Shown piece by piece: positions 21,721 through 35,278 of a stretch of 64,000 bases of DNA. Each line of letters begins with the position of its first letter. Within the stretch, counting starts at the first letter, position 1. The position numbers were made by a program, and so were the translations under genes. Source of the stretch: Liquidambar formosana (lineage: Eukaryota; Streptophyta; Magnoliopsida; Saxifragales; Altingiaceae); assembly GCA_039720395.1 (NCBI GenBank), contig CM077820.1, positions 18,311,923 through 18,375,922 on the forward strand, written 5' to 3'. The notes beneath the pieces were generated by a model. That model did not search any database and was not told where the DNA came from. It saw nothing but the letters and a program-made list of their open reading frames with translations.

Positions 21721-22204
21721 CGATGATGCACGCAGGCGTGGAGTTGCTTGGCTTGATCTGTGGAAACCCACCCCATCGCCGGCAATCTTGTTTGGGAGCT
21801 GAGAAAATGGAAGAAAGGGTGCGTCAATCTCTCCCTTAGTTCTATATGTGTGGGTATATCTATATATATATATATATTATTTTATTTTATTTTATTTTAT
21901 GAGAATTAGTCATTGTGGAATTGTTCATCATGCTGTGAATTTTTTTTCAGATTATTTTGCGATTTATTTTGGAATTTTTGTTCACAATGTGTTGTTTGTT
22001 CTTGGGTTCCAACTGATTTGGGAGGGAAACCTCCCTCTTCCAACCAACATTTGCTGTCATGGAGAAATAGCTCTAAGCCAAACTCAAAGCCAAATTTGGC
22101 TTTGAGTTTAGCTCAGAGCTATTTTGGCTCAATTTTTAGCTCACCCACTGGAGAAGGCACTTTTGAGCTATTTTGACAGCATGAGCTATAATTTGGCTTT
22201 AGCT

Positions 22205-23960
22205 CACATTTTAGATAATAGGTGTGAGTTCAACAACTCAGTAGTCACAATTTAACACAAATAAACTAAAGCAACGATATAAATAAATCCAATCATATCT
22301 CTTAAAATAGAATATACTAACCGCGTATATTACAAATCCAAAATGAGTTATAATCCATAACTTAAAACAAATAATGCATAATGTCCAATGCATGTGACTT
22401 ATGTCCATTTAAATCAATCTTTAATTACAAACCACTCCCGTAGGAGTTTACACGCATATAGAAGATTTAAACTCAACCTCTAAGAGGATAACATAGTTGT
22501 CATCCCTACCTGAGACCACAAGTCATCTTAATTCGAGAGCACAATGAAGCATCCTTACTTATGATCATAAGCACCCCAAGATCAAATAATGGAAATACAG
22601 CTGGCGTCCCGTGACCGCAAGTCATCCAATTCCAATGACCTCTAATTATTTTTACCAAATATTTATTAATTACATTTCATACATGTTTATGCCCAACTCG
22701 AAAAGCAATATAAATGATTTCAACCAAAATCATTTACATAATTTCCACAATAAAATCCCATAAATATTCCAATCTATCATAAAAATACCATAACGTAGAA
22801 AACTACTTATGATTTATATCCTTGAAATCATATAGTAAAAACATTAACTAAAATGTGTATATTCCAACACAATATCATACATGCATTTAATCAACTAAAA
22901 TACATGTAAACTTATAACTAACCAATAAGTAAACCAACTTAATCAAGAACTAACAATTAATCCGAATTCCACAATTTATCCCATAAATCATGTAAAACAA
23001 TTTCTAACAATATTATATAACATGATAATATAACCCTATTATCATAGCAATGATTTTAATTTATGTAAATTGCACCTACTTCTACTAATCGTGTAGAAAA
23101 TGCAACCTTTGAAGTTGTGGGTGTGTAGATCCAACCTTAGGATGCACATGCAAACCCCCAATCTAAATCCTAACTTTCAAATGTAAGAAATTTTGGTGTA
23201 GATGAAGACCCATTCCCATGGATGTAGCCAAACACTCCCAAACGTTTTGAATAAATTCCAAAAGATGAAAATCTAACCTCCAAATGCACATACATAAACC
23301 CAAATGAGAAACCCCAACTCCAAAATGCAAGATTGAAGCTCCCCTATACAACCCAATAACGAATCCCAATTGGAAATGAAGAAATCCAAGCTCCCACAGC
23401 ATGAAAATCCAAGAAAAATTAAGAGAGAAGCGTTTTCTCTCTCCTCTATCTTATCTTTCTCTCTCTAGCACTTTCTCACTTGAACCTAGTGAGAAATGAG
23501 CAAAAACCCCAAATCTGAAGTCCCAAGGTCGTATTTTGAGCATATAAGGGTAGTGGAGGGGTACATGAGTCATTTTAGCTATTTAAAAACAATTTCAACA
23601 AAGCCAGATCAATCAGTCTTTAACCCAATCGATCAGGGGTGACAGTTCGCAATAGCCATTTGTAGAGGGGTACCGATTGATCAGCATCATACCCCAATTG
23701 ATCCGTATCCTCACGGTTTGTGAGTTTTTGTCAGCATTCAACATAACTCGCCCAAATGCTTCCAAATCATTCAGAACCTTCCCAAAACCATTAAAATGAC
23801 TTTTAAACATAAAATAAACATGCCCATGCATATAAAAATCACAATCATGCCATGCCCATGCATGAATGAAAACCGACAAAATCTAATAATACTCATACTA
23901 ACTAAGTATTAAACCTTTAATACTTTACTTAAAAATTACAAATATTACAGGTTTAATATA
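22205..23960 (-). mobile_element. LTR fragment, probably Ty3/gypsy (chromovirus-like)
   Basis: On the minus strand this stretch reads like the LTR of a plant Ty3/gypsy element. It has a TATA-like ccttatatgc (about 23547) followed by a CT/GA-rich leader (23410-23465), and a late region gactactgagttgttgaact (about 22228-22250) of the type found at the end of Tekay/Del LTRs. No gag-pol reading frame is attached. Exact ends and a target-site duplication were not found, so this may be a decayed solo LTR. Confidence 0.5.
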
Positions 23961-25010
23961 GTCACTTGAACTGGGGATAATGCTATGTCAATTTCATAAA
24001 CACTAGTAGGAAACCAATTTTAAATGCAAAAACATTACTCATAGAAATGTATGCATAATGGTGACAATGAAAATTTTAAACCCATACATATGATCTTTAG
24101 AGATAAAGGGGTTGACGTAGCAGAAAGCATATTGAATGAAAAGAGCACCGCCCTCTTCTAGAAAAAAAAATAACAACTCGAATCCACGGGGAAAAAAGAG
24201 TTAAAATTTTGAAATAATTGTCTTACTAATCAAAAGGATGATTTGTACAATAAGAGAAGGCAAACTATATATAGGTTGTAAGTCCTAATTCTTGTAAAAC
24301 AAGTAAATTTAAAGAAAAATAAATGAAATTAAGGAAAATAACAAAAATACCAAAAATGGATAAATTCCAACTAAAAACACGAATTAAAAGCCCTAAACTT
24401 AAAGAACAAGTTGGCATAAGGAGGACCAAAATGACAATTGTAACTTCTAGAATTAAGCAGCAAACTATTACCAAAAATATAAAAAACCCACTTTTGAAGG
24501 CTAAAATGAATTCGCTCGAAAAGCTGTGTATGTCATGGCCACAGTCGATGAGTATTGATTAGCACTTCGATTCCAGTTAACCCCACAAATTTCGTGCGAC
24601 TCTAACATTTTGGCTTTCTCTCCCTACTAGTACTTTTTACTATTTCGTTTTTGACGGTTTATTCGAAGTAGGAGCTCTTCAGCAAACTATTCTATATCAG
24701 GGGGAGAAAGGATCGAAAATCACAAATGAGAAATAGATGAATGTGATGAGAAAGGTTGAAAATAAAGTATGAAAGAGAGATGAGATAAAGGGAGGAAGGC
24801 TAAAGGGAGAGTACTTTTTGGTTACATTGGATGAGAATCGACTCCTAAACCTAATATTACTCGATTTCCTACCCATTCTTAGTACCACTGCACTCCTAAT
24901 AGTCTGATACCACCACTTGGCTATAAAAGCTCAAAAGAAAGAGAGAATACCTACATAGCATATGGCGTTTGTAGTTCATTTTGTAGCACCCTTTTCTAAC
25001 CATTTTTTTA
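23961..25010. other. No gene recognised
   Basis: AT-rich spacer between the LTR fragment and the mariner element. No reading frame resembles a known family. Part of it (24100-24300) has the look of an old LTR, but no ends could be defined. Confidence 0.5.
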
Positions 25011-26083
25011 CTCCCTCCGTTCCATATTAAGTGTCTTATTTTCCATTTTGGGATGTTTCCCAAAAAATTGTCTCAATTGAAAAGTTAACAACTTTTTTCA
25101 ATTCATTTCTTAAAATACCTTTTACCATCAATTTAAATTATAGGATATGGAATAAATAAATATAGAGTGTGCAATATCACTATTGCAAAAAGATCAAAGA
25201 TGCACAGATTGTATAAACTAAATTTCAAACTTCAACCATTTTACACTTCCTGGGCCAAAAAAGAAAAAGAAAAAAAGAAGCTATACTAAACAAAACAAAA
25301 CAATTGAAGGAGACCTACATTAGATACAGAAGAAGAAGCTTACAACAAAAAGACCTTCAGATACAAGTGAAGGAGATTAAAAAAAGACATTCAACAAAAC
25401 ATATAACTATTTTTAACCTCCTCCCCCACCCTAACCAAAAAAAAAAAGAAAAAAAGAGGGGAAACTTACGTTCATTACTGTAGGTGAAGAAGCACATCCC
25501 TTAAAAGATCATAATCATAATAAATTTGAAGGGGAAGACTACCTTCTCTCTCCAACTGACATTTCCTTATGTACGGAAACTTATAATTATTTCCCCCACA
25601 AGCTTTGAACACCTCAATCATAAACAATTGCAAGGTCAAAAAAACCCGATTGAGACTTTGTGGTGGAAATTCATGGAATGACTTTTCCACAACCATAACT
25701 AACTCGTCAACCGTGGTAGGTGCTTCTTGATGTTGTAGAGATTGAATGGTTCTAAAAAAAACAAGATCTAAAACATTCATATCTGGATTGTTTGGAGGTT
25801 GGAAAGAAAGCCAAATATTGAATCCGTTTTTTAATGTAGCTTCAATAAATTCGGCATTATTTTGATCAATATGTGGTTTAGTATTGTCTTGTTGAATGAA
25901 TATTGTTTTTGAACCCGAATGTGGCCATTTAGCTTGAATTGCTGGTAGAACTTTCTCAATTAAGCACAATCTAATGATGTCTTTAGCAAACAAGGGAATT
26001 AGCTTTGTCTCCATTGTTCCAGTGATGCGGTTCTTGTTGTTACGTTTGGTTGGTTCCTTGTACATGAAAGAAAAAATGCCAAT

Positions 26084-27658
26084 TGTAGTCCCAAGTATAC
26101 AACCTTAGAGGGGGTGAATAGGGTTTATGGCCAAATAAAATTGTAATAGGAAAATTAAAATCAGATTATTGCAAGAATAAAGAATATCACAAATATGCAA
26201 TAATAAGGAGATATAGAGAAAGAGAATGCAAACGATTTTAACGAGGTTCGGCTCCCCGCCTACGTCCTTGCCTCAAGAACTCGCTTGAGAATTTAAATCC
26301 ACTATCTCAATCTTCTTCCAAAGTGAAGACCAAATGTTTACACAGCCACAAGTGTTCTTCCCCAAACACTTGCACAAAGCCCTCCTCAAGAGCTTCAAAG
26401 TTAGGGTTTTCACAACCCTTTAATACAAGATGATTTGATGATTATTTGTGTACAATAAACTCTCCTCAGTAGTAGATAAACACTGATTTACAAGCTCACT
26501 CGGCTAAAGATTGATCACAATGAATGCTCACTTGAGATTTCTAGGGTTTTGATGAAGATGACAATGAATGTTGTTGTTTTTTCTCAATCAATTACTCAAA
26601 AATGAGTTCAAGTGTTGCTCTTATAGCCCTTGGGTCCAATATGACCATTCTATAACATTAAATATCGGGAAAAGTAGTTGGGTGGCATTAAATGCTTCAA
26701 ATGGCTATTTAAAAACTAGCCGTGATGTATTCCCCCGATAGATTTGGTCCACTGAAAGTTAGATTTTGGTGGACTGAAAATTCTAGAGGATATAAAGAAA
26801 TGCCTCAGACAAGTTAGTCGTCTGAAAGACCTTTTGGTAAACTGAAATGGCATTTTGGTTGTCTAAAAACAAAGTTTTGGTTGACTGAAAATTCCAAAAG
26901 GACATTTTCCAAATGAAATGCCTCAAATAAGTTGGTCGTCTGAAAAGACCTTTTGGTAGACTGAAATGGCATTTTGGTCATCTGAAAACGAAGTTTTGGT
27001 TGATTGAGAATTCTAGAAGGACATTTTCCAAATAAAATGCCTCAGACAAGTTGGTGATCTGAAAAGACCTTTTGGTCGACTGAAATGACATTTTGGTCGT
27101 CTAAAAACGAAATTTTGATCGACTAAAAATTCCAAAAGGATGAAAGACTTGAAAATCAAGCCTGGAATTTTTTGGTCGTCTGAGATGGCACTTTGGTCAT
27201 CAAAAAACCTTTTGGTCATCTGAAAAGACCATTTGGTCGTCTGAAAATCTTAGTTTTCAGAAAACATATTTTACAATAGTAAGTACACTAACTTGACAAT
27301 TTCTGACCAAAAACCATTTGTGTCTTTTAAAATAGTTTTACTACTTTATAAGGGCCTTGGAAACCTAAGTGAGCATAAGATGGATCAATCTTACACAATG
27401 GTCCCAAAACATTCATAAATCTAAGTTGAATGATATAGCTTTGAGGTTCCATAATATTGTTCTTATGACATGAGCTGTATAGCCTGCTTTGTGATTCCAT
27501 TTGAGTCATTTTGTGAAGTGTACATTATAATATCTTTCTCATCAAGAACTTCACTTGTCATTAGATACAAATCAAAAATCTAAACTTTGTTAATCATCAA
27601 AACATCTAAACTTTGTTAATCATCAAAACAATGAGGGATTGAACCCTTGGGGTCAACA
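26084..27658 (-). mobile_element. Solo LTR with 5-bp target-site duplication
   Basis: Exact structure: direct repeat ccaat at 26079-26083 and 27659-27663, element ends TG (plus strand tgtagtccc) and CA (ggggtcaaca). On the minus strand it starts TGTTGACCCC and ends GGGACTACA. No internal gag or pol is present, so the 1,575 bp are best read as one long LTR left after recombination between two LTRs. It contains a three-copy 118-bp tandem repeat and a 24-bp duplicated word (tttgttaatcatcaaaac) near 27584-27630. The superfamily cannot be set from the LTR alone. Confidence 0.85.
26790..27145. repeat. 118-bp tandem repeat, three copies, in the LTR
   Basis: Copies start at about 26800, 26918 and 27037 with atgcctcagacaagttggt or a near variant. 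Each copy contains gaccttttggt and several ttttggtcgtctgaaaa words. Short versions of that word continue to about 27250. Confidence 0.88.
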
Positions 27659-28839
27659 CCAATTTTTCTTGAAAATACTTATTTACTTGATGCATCAAAT
27701 CGTGGCCAAGCTACTACAGTTAAAAACATGACTTTGGTGATGAACCTTTTGCTTTTACAAGTGCACAAAGGTTCATCTTCTTCAGGTAAAAGGTAATATT
27801 TCTCTGTTGTTTTAGACATGAAAAACCATTTTTCATCAATGTGTACATAATTGAACATATCACAAAACATTAGGTTGCTATTTATGCTACCTGGTTCAAG
27901 CATTGATAAGCAAAATCTCAACCTTGCTCTCTTATTTTTATTCGTCAAATGTGGCTTTATTGCATTTGAATGTGGCCTAATTGCACCCTCTTTCATTCGC
28001 CTAAATAGTGTTGATTGCGACACATTCAAGGCTTTGGAGAACGATTGAAAATTAGTACGATGACATAGTGGAATTGTTGAGATTTGACTTAGATCAATCT
28101 AGATTCGTTTTCAACCAACTCTTTTCGCCCTCCTTAATGATACATCAACCGCTAATCCATTGGCGAGATAAAGTTTTCTTCGTTGCCAAATTCGAGAAGC
28201 AATTTTGGTTGATATTGAAAATAAACCAGCTGTTGAAGAAAGGAACCTCTTTTCAATTTTCCATTTTGACTTTGCTTGAGTAAAGCTTCAAATATGGCTT
28301 GACGTTGCTCATTGGTTAAGTTCTTCAATTTACAGGGTCCAAAAGTTGTTTTGGATAAGTGGTCTATGTAGAAGATAAGATGATAAGAGCATAAAAAGGG
28401 AGGGAGAATTTTAGGGGGAACAGACTTTCTTAAATATAGGCTTTTGGCATTGAAAATTTGGAAAGAAATAAAGAGAGAAACCTATGTGAACAGGGAAAAA
28501 GAAAAAAAAAAAAAAAAACAGAGAAAGGGTTAAAAAGAAAGCGTGGGAGAAGAAGGAAAAGTCTGTGAAAACATAACAAAAAAATTGAAAAAAAGGGGGC
28601 AGAGGAGTAAAATGTTTGGAAGGAGATAAATTCTAGCAATTTGAACTTACCCAATTTGGCGCCACATTCAAACTTTGGAATCTTTGTTTACTCCGTATAC
28701 AACACCTTTTCAGAGGTTTAAATGCTTTAAGGGTAAAATTGAAAACTTAAAGATAATATATATGTGTAAAAGGATTTAAAATTGATTCCTAAAAAAAAAT
28801 GTTTTTTTAAAAGGGACAATTAATATGGAACACAGGGAG

Positions 28840-29112
28840 TATCAACAAAAAAGATAAAATGGTCATTTAAAAAAGGGCGAATTACAGATAAGTTCGGCTA
28901 CAAGGAAATAATTACAGTTCAATACAAAAACTACTAACTTATTAGTGAGTGCCTACCAAGTTAACTAAGAATGACTGCTAATTGTAATTACTTTCCCTTT
29001 CCGCTTCGGCGGCAGTAGACTGGGAAACGAAAATCTGGTACTCTATTTCCGCAATAAACCGGGCCGGCCGGTTTCATAATCACTACCACTGAGGACCGCC
29101 AGCGCACATCCC

Positions 29113-29143
<31 letters not shown>

Positions 29144-29517
29144 TCTGCTTTGTGTATCTACCGGCATGTATTTCAAATTCTAAACTACTTCTAACTGTAC
29201 TTCCTCTTCATCATAGAGAATATTTATCCCATTTCATCGTTCCTCTGATCTAACTCACCTGAAAACATCTAGGGCAAATGTCTCTCATATGCACTAAAAC
29301 CACAATCTCAATGCAGAAACTTTAGGTTTTATAGCTTACCACACACCCTACATTCCAAGAATCAAGGTCACATTTCTAATGGTACATGCACAATCAGTGT
29401 TTCTTTACGTTTCCACTCATTTCAGAGAGCATAAAATAGTGTTTTTGACTGGTTTGGGCCTTGTTCTATGAGATCGAAGCGTTGGTGTTTGTTTCCCGAG
29501 AAAATTTTGTAACTCAA
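28840..29517 (+). promoter_or_regulatory. Upstream region of WRAP73
   Basis: Between the mariner end and the WRAP73 ATG. It contains a pyrimidine-rich CT tract at 29114-29151 (a Y-patch-like feature common in plant core promoters) but no clear TATA box at a fitting distance. The promoter assignment is by position only. Confidence 0.35.
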
Positions 29518-32500
29518 ATGGAGTTTACTGACGCTTATAAGCAGACGGGTCCGTGTTGTTTCTCGCCGAATGCGCGTTTTCTTGCCGTCGCTGTCGATTA
29601 CCGGCTTGTGGTTCGGGATACTCTGTCGTTTAAGGTAATTATTATTATTATTATAAGAAGTTTAAATTTCAGTTAGGTTGTAGATTCTTTATTATGATCT
29701 GTATGGTTCCTGAGAAAACGAAGGAAAAGAAGAGGAAATTAAAATTTTGAATTATAGTTTCTCATTACGGTGACCTGCAAGGCAAAAATCTGCACGAAGG
29801 TAACATAATGCAAGTAAATTGGCTTAGTTGAGCTGATTGTTTTCATTTTTTCAGAAACTAAACCAAAATGAAACAAAATTTTGAATTTTCTTTTGTTTTT
29901 GTTTTTTCCTTTTTCTTTCCTTGGTTTTCTTGGAAACTGAATGGAGGATTAGTGTTCAATTGAGTGGGAATCATTTCAATAAATATTTTTACTGGCTAAG
30001 TAGGAAACTTGACAAGTTCACTCGTGATTAGATCTCATGCCTTACAGGGAAAAACAACCTCAAAGTTCTAATAAAAAAACAACTTTAAAGCTTGTATGTG
30101 TTGACATATAAATACCCACAATTGATACCATGTGCCTCGAAGATTCAAATGCATAAGAGAAACCAAACTGGGTAAATTATGGCTTTTGTTGGGTTTCTAG
30201 CTTTTTCCTATACATTTCTTATACATGCCCATATGGGAAATTAATAATTTTTTTGATTAGTCACAATATATTACTGTTAATAATTTTGTCAATAGGTTTT
30301 TGGTAGCTGATCTACTAACGCATGCTTAAAATGCACTTGAATTGATTCAAAGTGTGCCAAACATGATTTTGAACTTTTGTTAGCGAGCGACCTTTCATAA
30401 ACCACATGATTTGATTTGAATTCTGGAATGACGAGTTTAGTTTAGTGTTGAAATTGAAATCAATTGCTTAGAAAGGTATAGGAGGAACTCTTAGATTGTT
30501 TGATCACCAAAGAAGCAGTGAATAAGGCTTGCTGTGGGAAGGGTAGGGAAGAAACATGATGAGAATGTAATAAGGAGTTAATAAAGCCAAACCATTATGT
30601 GGATCTTTCACTGCTTTTATATCAAACACTTATAATGTATAACAAAAGTATAATCTACCTATTATGCTACTGATGATTACTTGAAGCCATAATAATGCTT
30701 TCTTAAGTTTGTAGATTTTCCTTTACAACTGAAAAATTAAGTCTAGAAAAAACTTCCATGTAGATTGGTTGCTTAGATTCCCATGGAGGAAGACATTCTT
30801 TACATTTAGTCACACCTCTTGATTCTAGTAACAACTTGTGGAGCATATTTCTCGTTAGTCAATACAATTAATTTGAGTAAACTGCAGTAAATTAGGCTTG
30901 TATCTTCAACTAACTGCTCATAATTGTACTTCATAATGTATGTGCATTTAAATTTCATGTGTTGCTTTCCACTTTGGAGGTATACCAATTCCTAAGAACT
31001 GTTCTTTTCCAAAGTTATATCTCTTCATTCATTGCATCCCTTCATTGAGGTTGAGTGGGAGTATGTGAATTGAAGCATATGAAAGAATGAATTAATTTAT
31101 ATAATATCATGTAGGATACAAAATGAGATATAGGTTGTTAATTATATGCAAGTTTAGCCTTTGAGAAAGCAATAAGGAAGGCTTAAATCCTCACTGGAGG
31201 ATCAAGAGCAAAGGTGATTAGGAGGCAAAGGGGAAGACTTATTGGTTGAACCGAATGAAGGGTCTAGGAGTGGGGATTGACCATTGGATGTTTCCTGCTC
31301 TTGTATATTTTAAGAACTTTTTAAGTTGTCCAAAAATTCCTACAATGCGTTCGAACTATAGTAAACATATATAATGGAACAAGTATAGGTCTGGGAGGCA
31401 TGACAAATGTGAATGCAGCATCTGCAACCAAAAGGCATGGAGAAGAATGAGAAAGAAAGATTTATTAATTTAAAGGATCTTTTATGGGTGGGTTGGAATT
31501 AGGAATGCATGATGGCATGGCATTTGGTTGATCAAAAATGAGTTAGTAATGACTTTGGAACACAATTTATTTTATTTTTTTTATGAATGAAGAAGGACAG
31601 GTCACTTTAAAAGATTTTTGTTTTCTTTTTTAGCAACCCTAACCTATTTTGTTGGGGTGTATCAACACATGCATTTAATGCACAATCCCACGTCTAGAAT
31701 AGCACTAAATACGTGGATTCCCTATTCCCCCACTATTAATTATAGAGGTTTAACTGCGTATGGCCATTTCACAAAGTGTATTAAAATGGTAAACTTATCA
31801 TCTTTAGGATAAGTTATTTTGATTATAATCATGTTAAAAGAAACAAAGTAACCTTTAACATTGGATGATTGGTAGAATTTGGCAATTTTTTTTCACTTGA
31901 ATTAGGGGAATGAGATGAAGGCAGTTTTTTTCTCACTCATGATTCTCATAATGGCAGTCATGAAACTGAAGGATTTCAAATATCTGAAAAAAACATGGCC
32001 CAAGAAATAATGTTAAAGCAAAAGTTGATATTTACAATTACCAGTTCTATTAAACCTACTGAATTCATGACTGTTGGTAGGATCTGGACCTTTATTGAGA
32101 AGATATCAGCTGATGGGCTCCTAACCGCTTCAACTTGTCTACGCTTAGGCTACTTTTATTATTTTATGATGAGTGAATGAGGGAGGGAATGGAATGGTAA
32201 TTCCATTAGCCAAAAAATAAAATAAAAATGGTAGTTTGGTAGCCTTAGATAATGGAATGGTCATTTCTTTATGGGGGTCTATTCTTTCGAAGGAGAGAAT
32301 AGCCATTCCTTCCCAAACCAAGAGGAATGATCGTTCCCATTCCATTCTCATTCTCATTCCATTCCCATTCCCATTCTATTCCATCTCCATTCCATTCACT
32401 CAAACCAAATGCAGCCATAGATATAGGTCCTAAAAGATTATTTTAGAGCAAAGAGATGCATAATTCAAGGACTTAATTAAGTTATTTATGGAGAGAAAAT

Positions 32501-35238
32501 CATAATAGAAATGGGGAGCACGTAAAGTAGAAGGAGAAATAGGAAGGACATTGATCCCCCCTTCCAACTACAGAGGAAAGTGAACCATTGTAACGTGAAC
32601 TCCGCTTCTTTTAGAGCAAACTGAATAAGTAAAGAATAGGGAGGATATACCAGTCTTGTGATTAGTGATCTAGGACGTACTTATGACAGAACATGAGAGG
32701 CTGGGAATGCAAATGCTTGGAACCCCAGATCAATAAAATTTGAGGTTGATTAACCCTCTGTGATGATGATATCATATGATGTTATGAAGTAAGTGCTCAC
32801 AAGCTGCAATATGGTGGTTGTCCTCAAAAAACAGCTACAAATCTTGTCACCATGAAGTGAATCAACCAAGACAACACTATCATATTTACAGCCTCCCATT
32901 GCGTGTGATGTATTTGACCTAGTAGGTTCTTGGGTTTCCTCATACAATTTTCGTTAAAACTTTGGAAAATATTTTAGTACACCATAATAAGCACTTTAAA
33001 ATCAAAATATTGTTAATAAGATGTATAGGCATATAGCAGACAAAAACCAGAGAATACAAAGGTGGACAAGAAGTCGAACCAGAGAAAAAGTGTCTAAAGC
33101 AAAAAAAAAAAGAAAAAAAAAGGTATGGAAAACAAGTATGTAGTGTGTAAGACCAAAATTTGGCAGCACTGAGCATATAAAGAACACTAATTAATGTAAT
33201 ACCATATATTTAATTATCTAAATGTTATACAATGTTCAAATACACCCCATTACACATTAATTATATCACTTTATCAAGATATTAATTACTATATTAAAAT
33301 GATGATATATAGGACAACGGATAATTTTTGATAGAATAAGAGATTATAAAATACTAGATTATTACAAGCATACCAGGTTGGCATGCCATCGATGTGGACA
33401 GCATCGCCTATTGTTTCTCCGCCGTTTCATCTATCAAGTATCAAGTTGAATTGCCCTTGAACCCTTCTTTTTGGGCATTCATTAGTGTGATGCCCCAACT
33501 TAAAGCATCAGTAACACCGAATCATTGGCTGTAGTTGACCACCCTTCTGTGGATTCAAATATCTCTTTGTAGTTGTTCATACTTGGCTAGTTGCACAGCC
33601 TCAATTAGCACCTAGAGGTCGGCTTACTGATGTCCGTGCACCTGGAGTGTTGCACAACTTTCTCCCCATGCTACGGCTTAACTGAATTTTAACCTTTAAA
33701 GCTAGTTTGTAAGCATCCTTCGCTTTATACAGGTTGTGGAGGCAAACTTGGTCTTGAATCAATAACCTCAAACCATAAACATATCTACTAACTTGCTGCT
33801 GTTCACTTTCAAACATGGCACTTCACCTTCAGCCTTACGAACTCTTTGTATATTCCTTCACTGAATTTCAACCTTTAAAGCTAGTTGGCAAGCATCCTTC
33901 ACCTTTTATGGGCTGTGGAGGCTAACTTGTTCTTGAATCGGCAACCTCAGACGCTCAAACCATTAACATATCTACTAACTTGCTGTTGTTCAGTTTCAGA
34001 TATGGCACTTCGTGCCGTCAACGTAATGAACTCTTTGTGTACTCCTTCACATTATTTTTATGTTGCCTTGGATTTTGCACCTTTTGATAAAGAAATTGCT
34101 CATGGTTTGGAGTGAGGAATTGTGATTGCTAACTTCTCCTTCATTCTCCTCCCCCCGTTGATCTTTTTTTTTTTTTTGCTTTTCTTTCTTTGCTCCTTTT
34201 GTAGGATTTCCACAATCTGATTCTATTCATTGCATCTTGGTTGTCACTAACTTTACTGTTCTCTCCTCATTCAATTTTTTTTCCGATTAAAATAATTTGC
34301 AATGCTGTCCAATTAGTCTATAAATTCTTTTGGCTCCAATTCACCATCAAACTCACTAATATGAAGTTGGAAACCATGCCTTTGGTTGGATTGCAAGGCT
34401 TGTACAACGCGTTCTTCCCATCTTTGGTTTTTATTTTTCATAGTTAGTGAGCCACTAGATTGCTCACTTTCAGTTGAATCTTCACTCATCTCACCAGTGG
34501 GCTGTAGATTCTCTTTGGTAACTTGTCTTCTCCTCTCTGAGCTCGACTGACTTGTAGCATCACTCTTCCTACACATGTTTTGAGTAAGAAGCCACTTGCA
34601 ACCCTCTAATACTCTTGGAGGACATCTGTAGTGACATAATGAGGTCCTCTTCCACCCCTACTATGTACATGGTACACGTACCTCTCATAGCCACGCAACA
34701 ATAGATGGTATTGGAAGGCGTCACATGGTGAATTCCTCAAAACCCACATTTCTTGTACTTCAGAACCCTAGGTGGATGGAGCAAGAGCTCTACAAGAGGA
34801 ATTTTCTTGGTGAAAAAATGACTAGAAGAAATTACCTCTTACATGTCAAGACTTCTTGGACAAGTTATCACAAAAGTCAAACTTTGCACTAAGTCCCCAA
34901 GGTTACACATATATCCCCAACACCTTAAAATGAATATTTTTATTACAAAAGAGATTAAGCAATCCAAAAACAGCCAGAACATGAGCCCAAGAGGACCTAA
35001 CCAGACCCCAAGGCCCAAATTGACGAAAATACCCCTGTGTGTGTGTGTTTTTCCCCTTTTTATTTTGCTTCAATCAAATTCTATAAGTAGAAGTAGTGTT
35101 CTACACCCAAGATCCACCCATGATATCACTAGATTGAGCTAATTCAACATGTAGATCTTGTGCATAGAGCACTAGATTAAATTATGTCAAGTTATCTACA
35201 TGTAAGATCTACTCATCTATCCGTAAAATCTGTATTTC

Positions 35239-35278
<40 letters not shown>

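Larger units (their letters stand above)
18790..22160. mobile_element. PIF/Harbinger element, degenerate
   Basis: The left end gagcatctccaaccc is preceded by TTA, the usual 3-bp target of PIF/Harbinger elements. The right end, near cactggagaaggcac, is a decayed counterpart. Subterminal gagctattt / ttagctcac words are repeated in both ends (18800-18940 and 22085-22205). It carries relics of both genes expected in this family: a transposase on plus (19094-19513) and a Myb/SANT-like gene on minus (19837-20799). The right boundary is approximate. Apart from these genes, the interior is rich in poly-A, poly-T and CT runs. Confidence 0.7.
25475..28345 (-). pseudogene. Mariner-like transposase, split by LTR insertion
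   Basis: The N-terminal part starts near 28345 (LTNEQRQAIFEALL), then SQSTLFRRMKEGAIRPHSN, and the catalytic block HIDEKWFF (first Asp) near 27835. The second part (26083-25475) has YKEPTKRNN, IFIQQDNTKPHI (second Asp) and QPPNNPDMNVLDL (third Asp, plant-type DD39D spacing region). All three catalytic Asp residues are visible. The gene is broken by the solo LTR at 26084-27658 and also by frame changes near 28100-28200 and a TAA at about 27680. The transposase would cut at TA sites using the terminal repeats; this copy cannot make it. Confidence 0.85.
25011..28839 (-). mobile_element. Mariner-like element interrupted by an LTR
   Basis: Left end ctccctccgttccatattaa and right end (reverse complement) ctccctgtgttccatattaa form terminal inverted repeats, each abutting TA, as expected for Tc1/mariner. 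The transposase lies on the minus strand. Without the 1,575-bp LTR and its duplicated 5-bp target, the element would be about 2.25 kb. The termini are of the type shared with Stowaway MITEs. Confidence 0.88.

Noticed and set aside
28988..29176. Short minus frame rich in Arg/Glu before WRAP73
   Set aside because: Encoded by the CT/GA tract of the promoter region.
32330..32400. cattcc-rich stretch resembling animal satellite III
   Set aside because: It is one arm of a plant MITE whose partner arm lies at 32148-32200; no long array.
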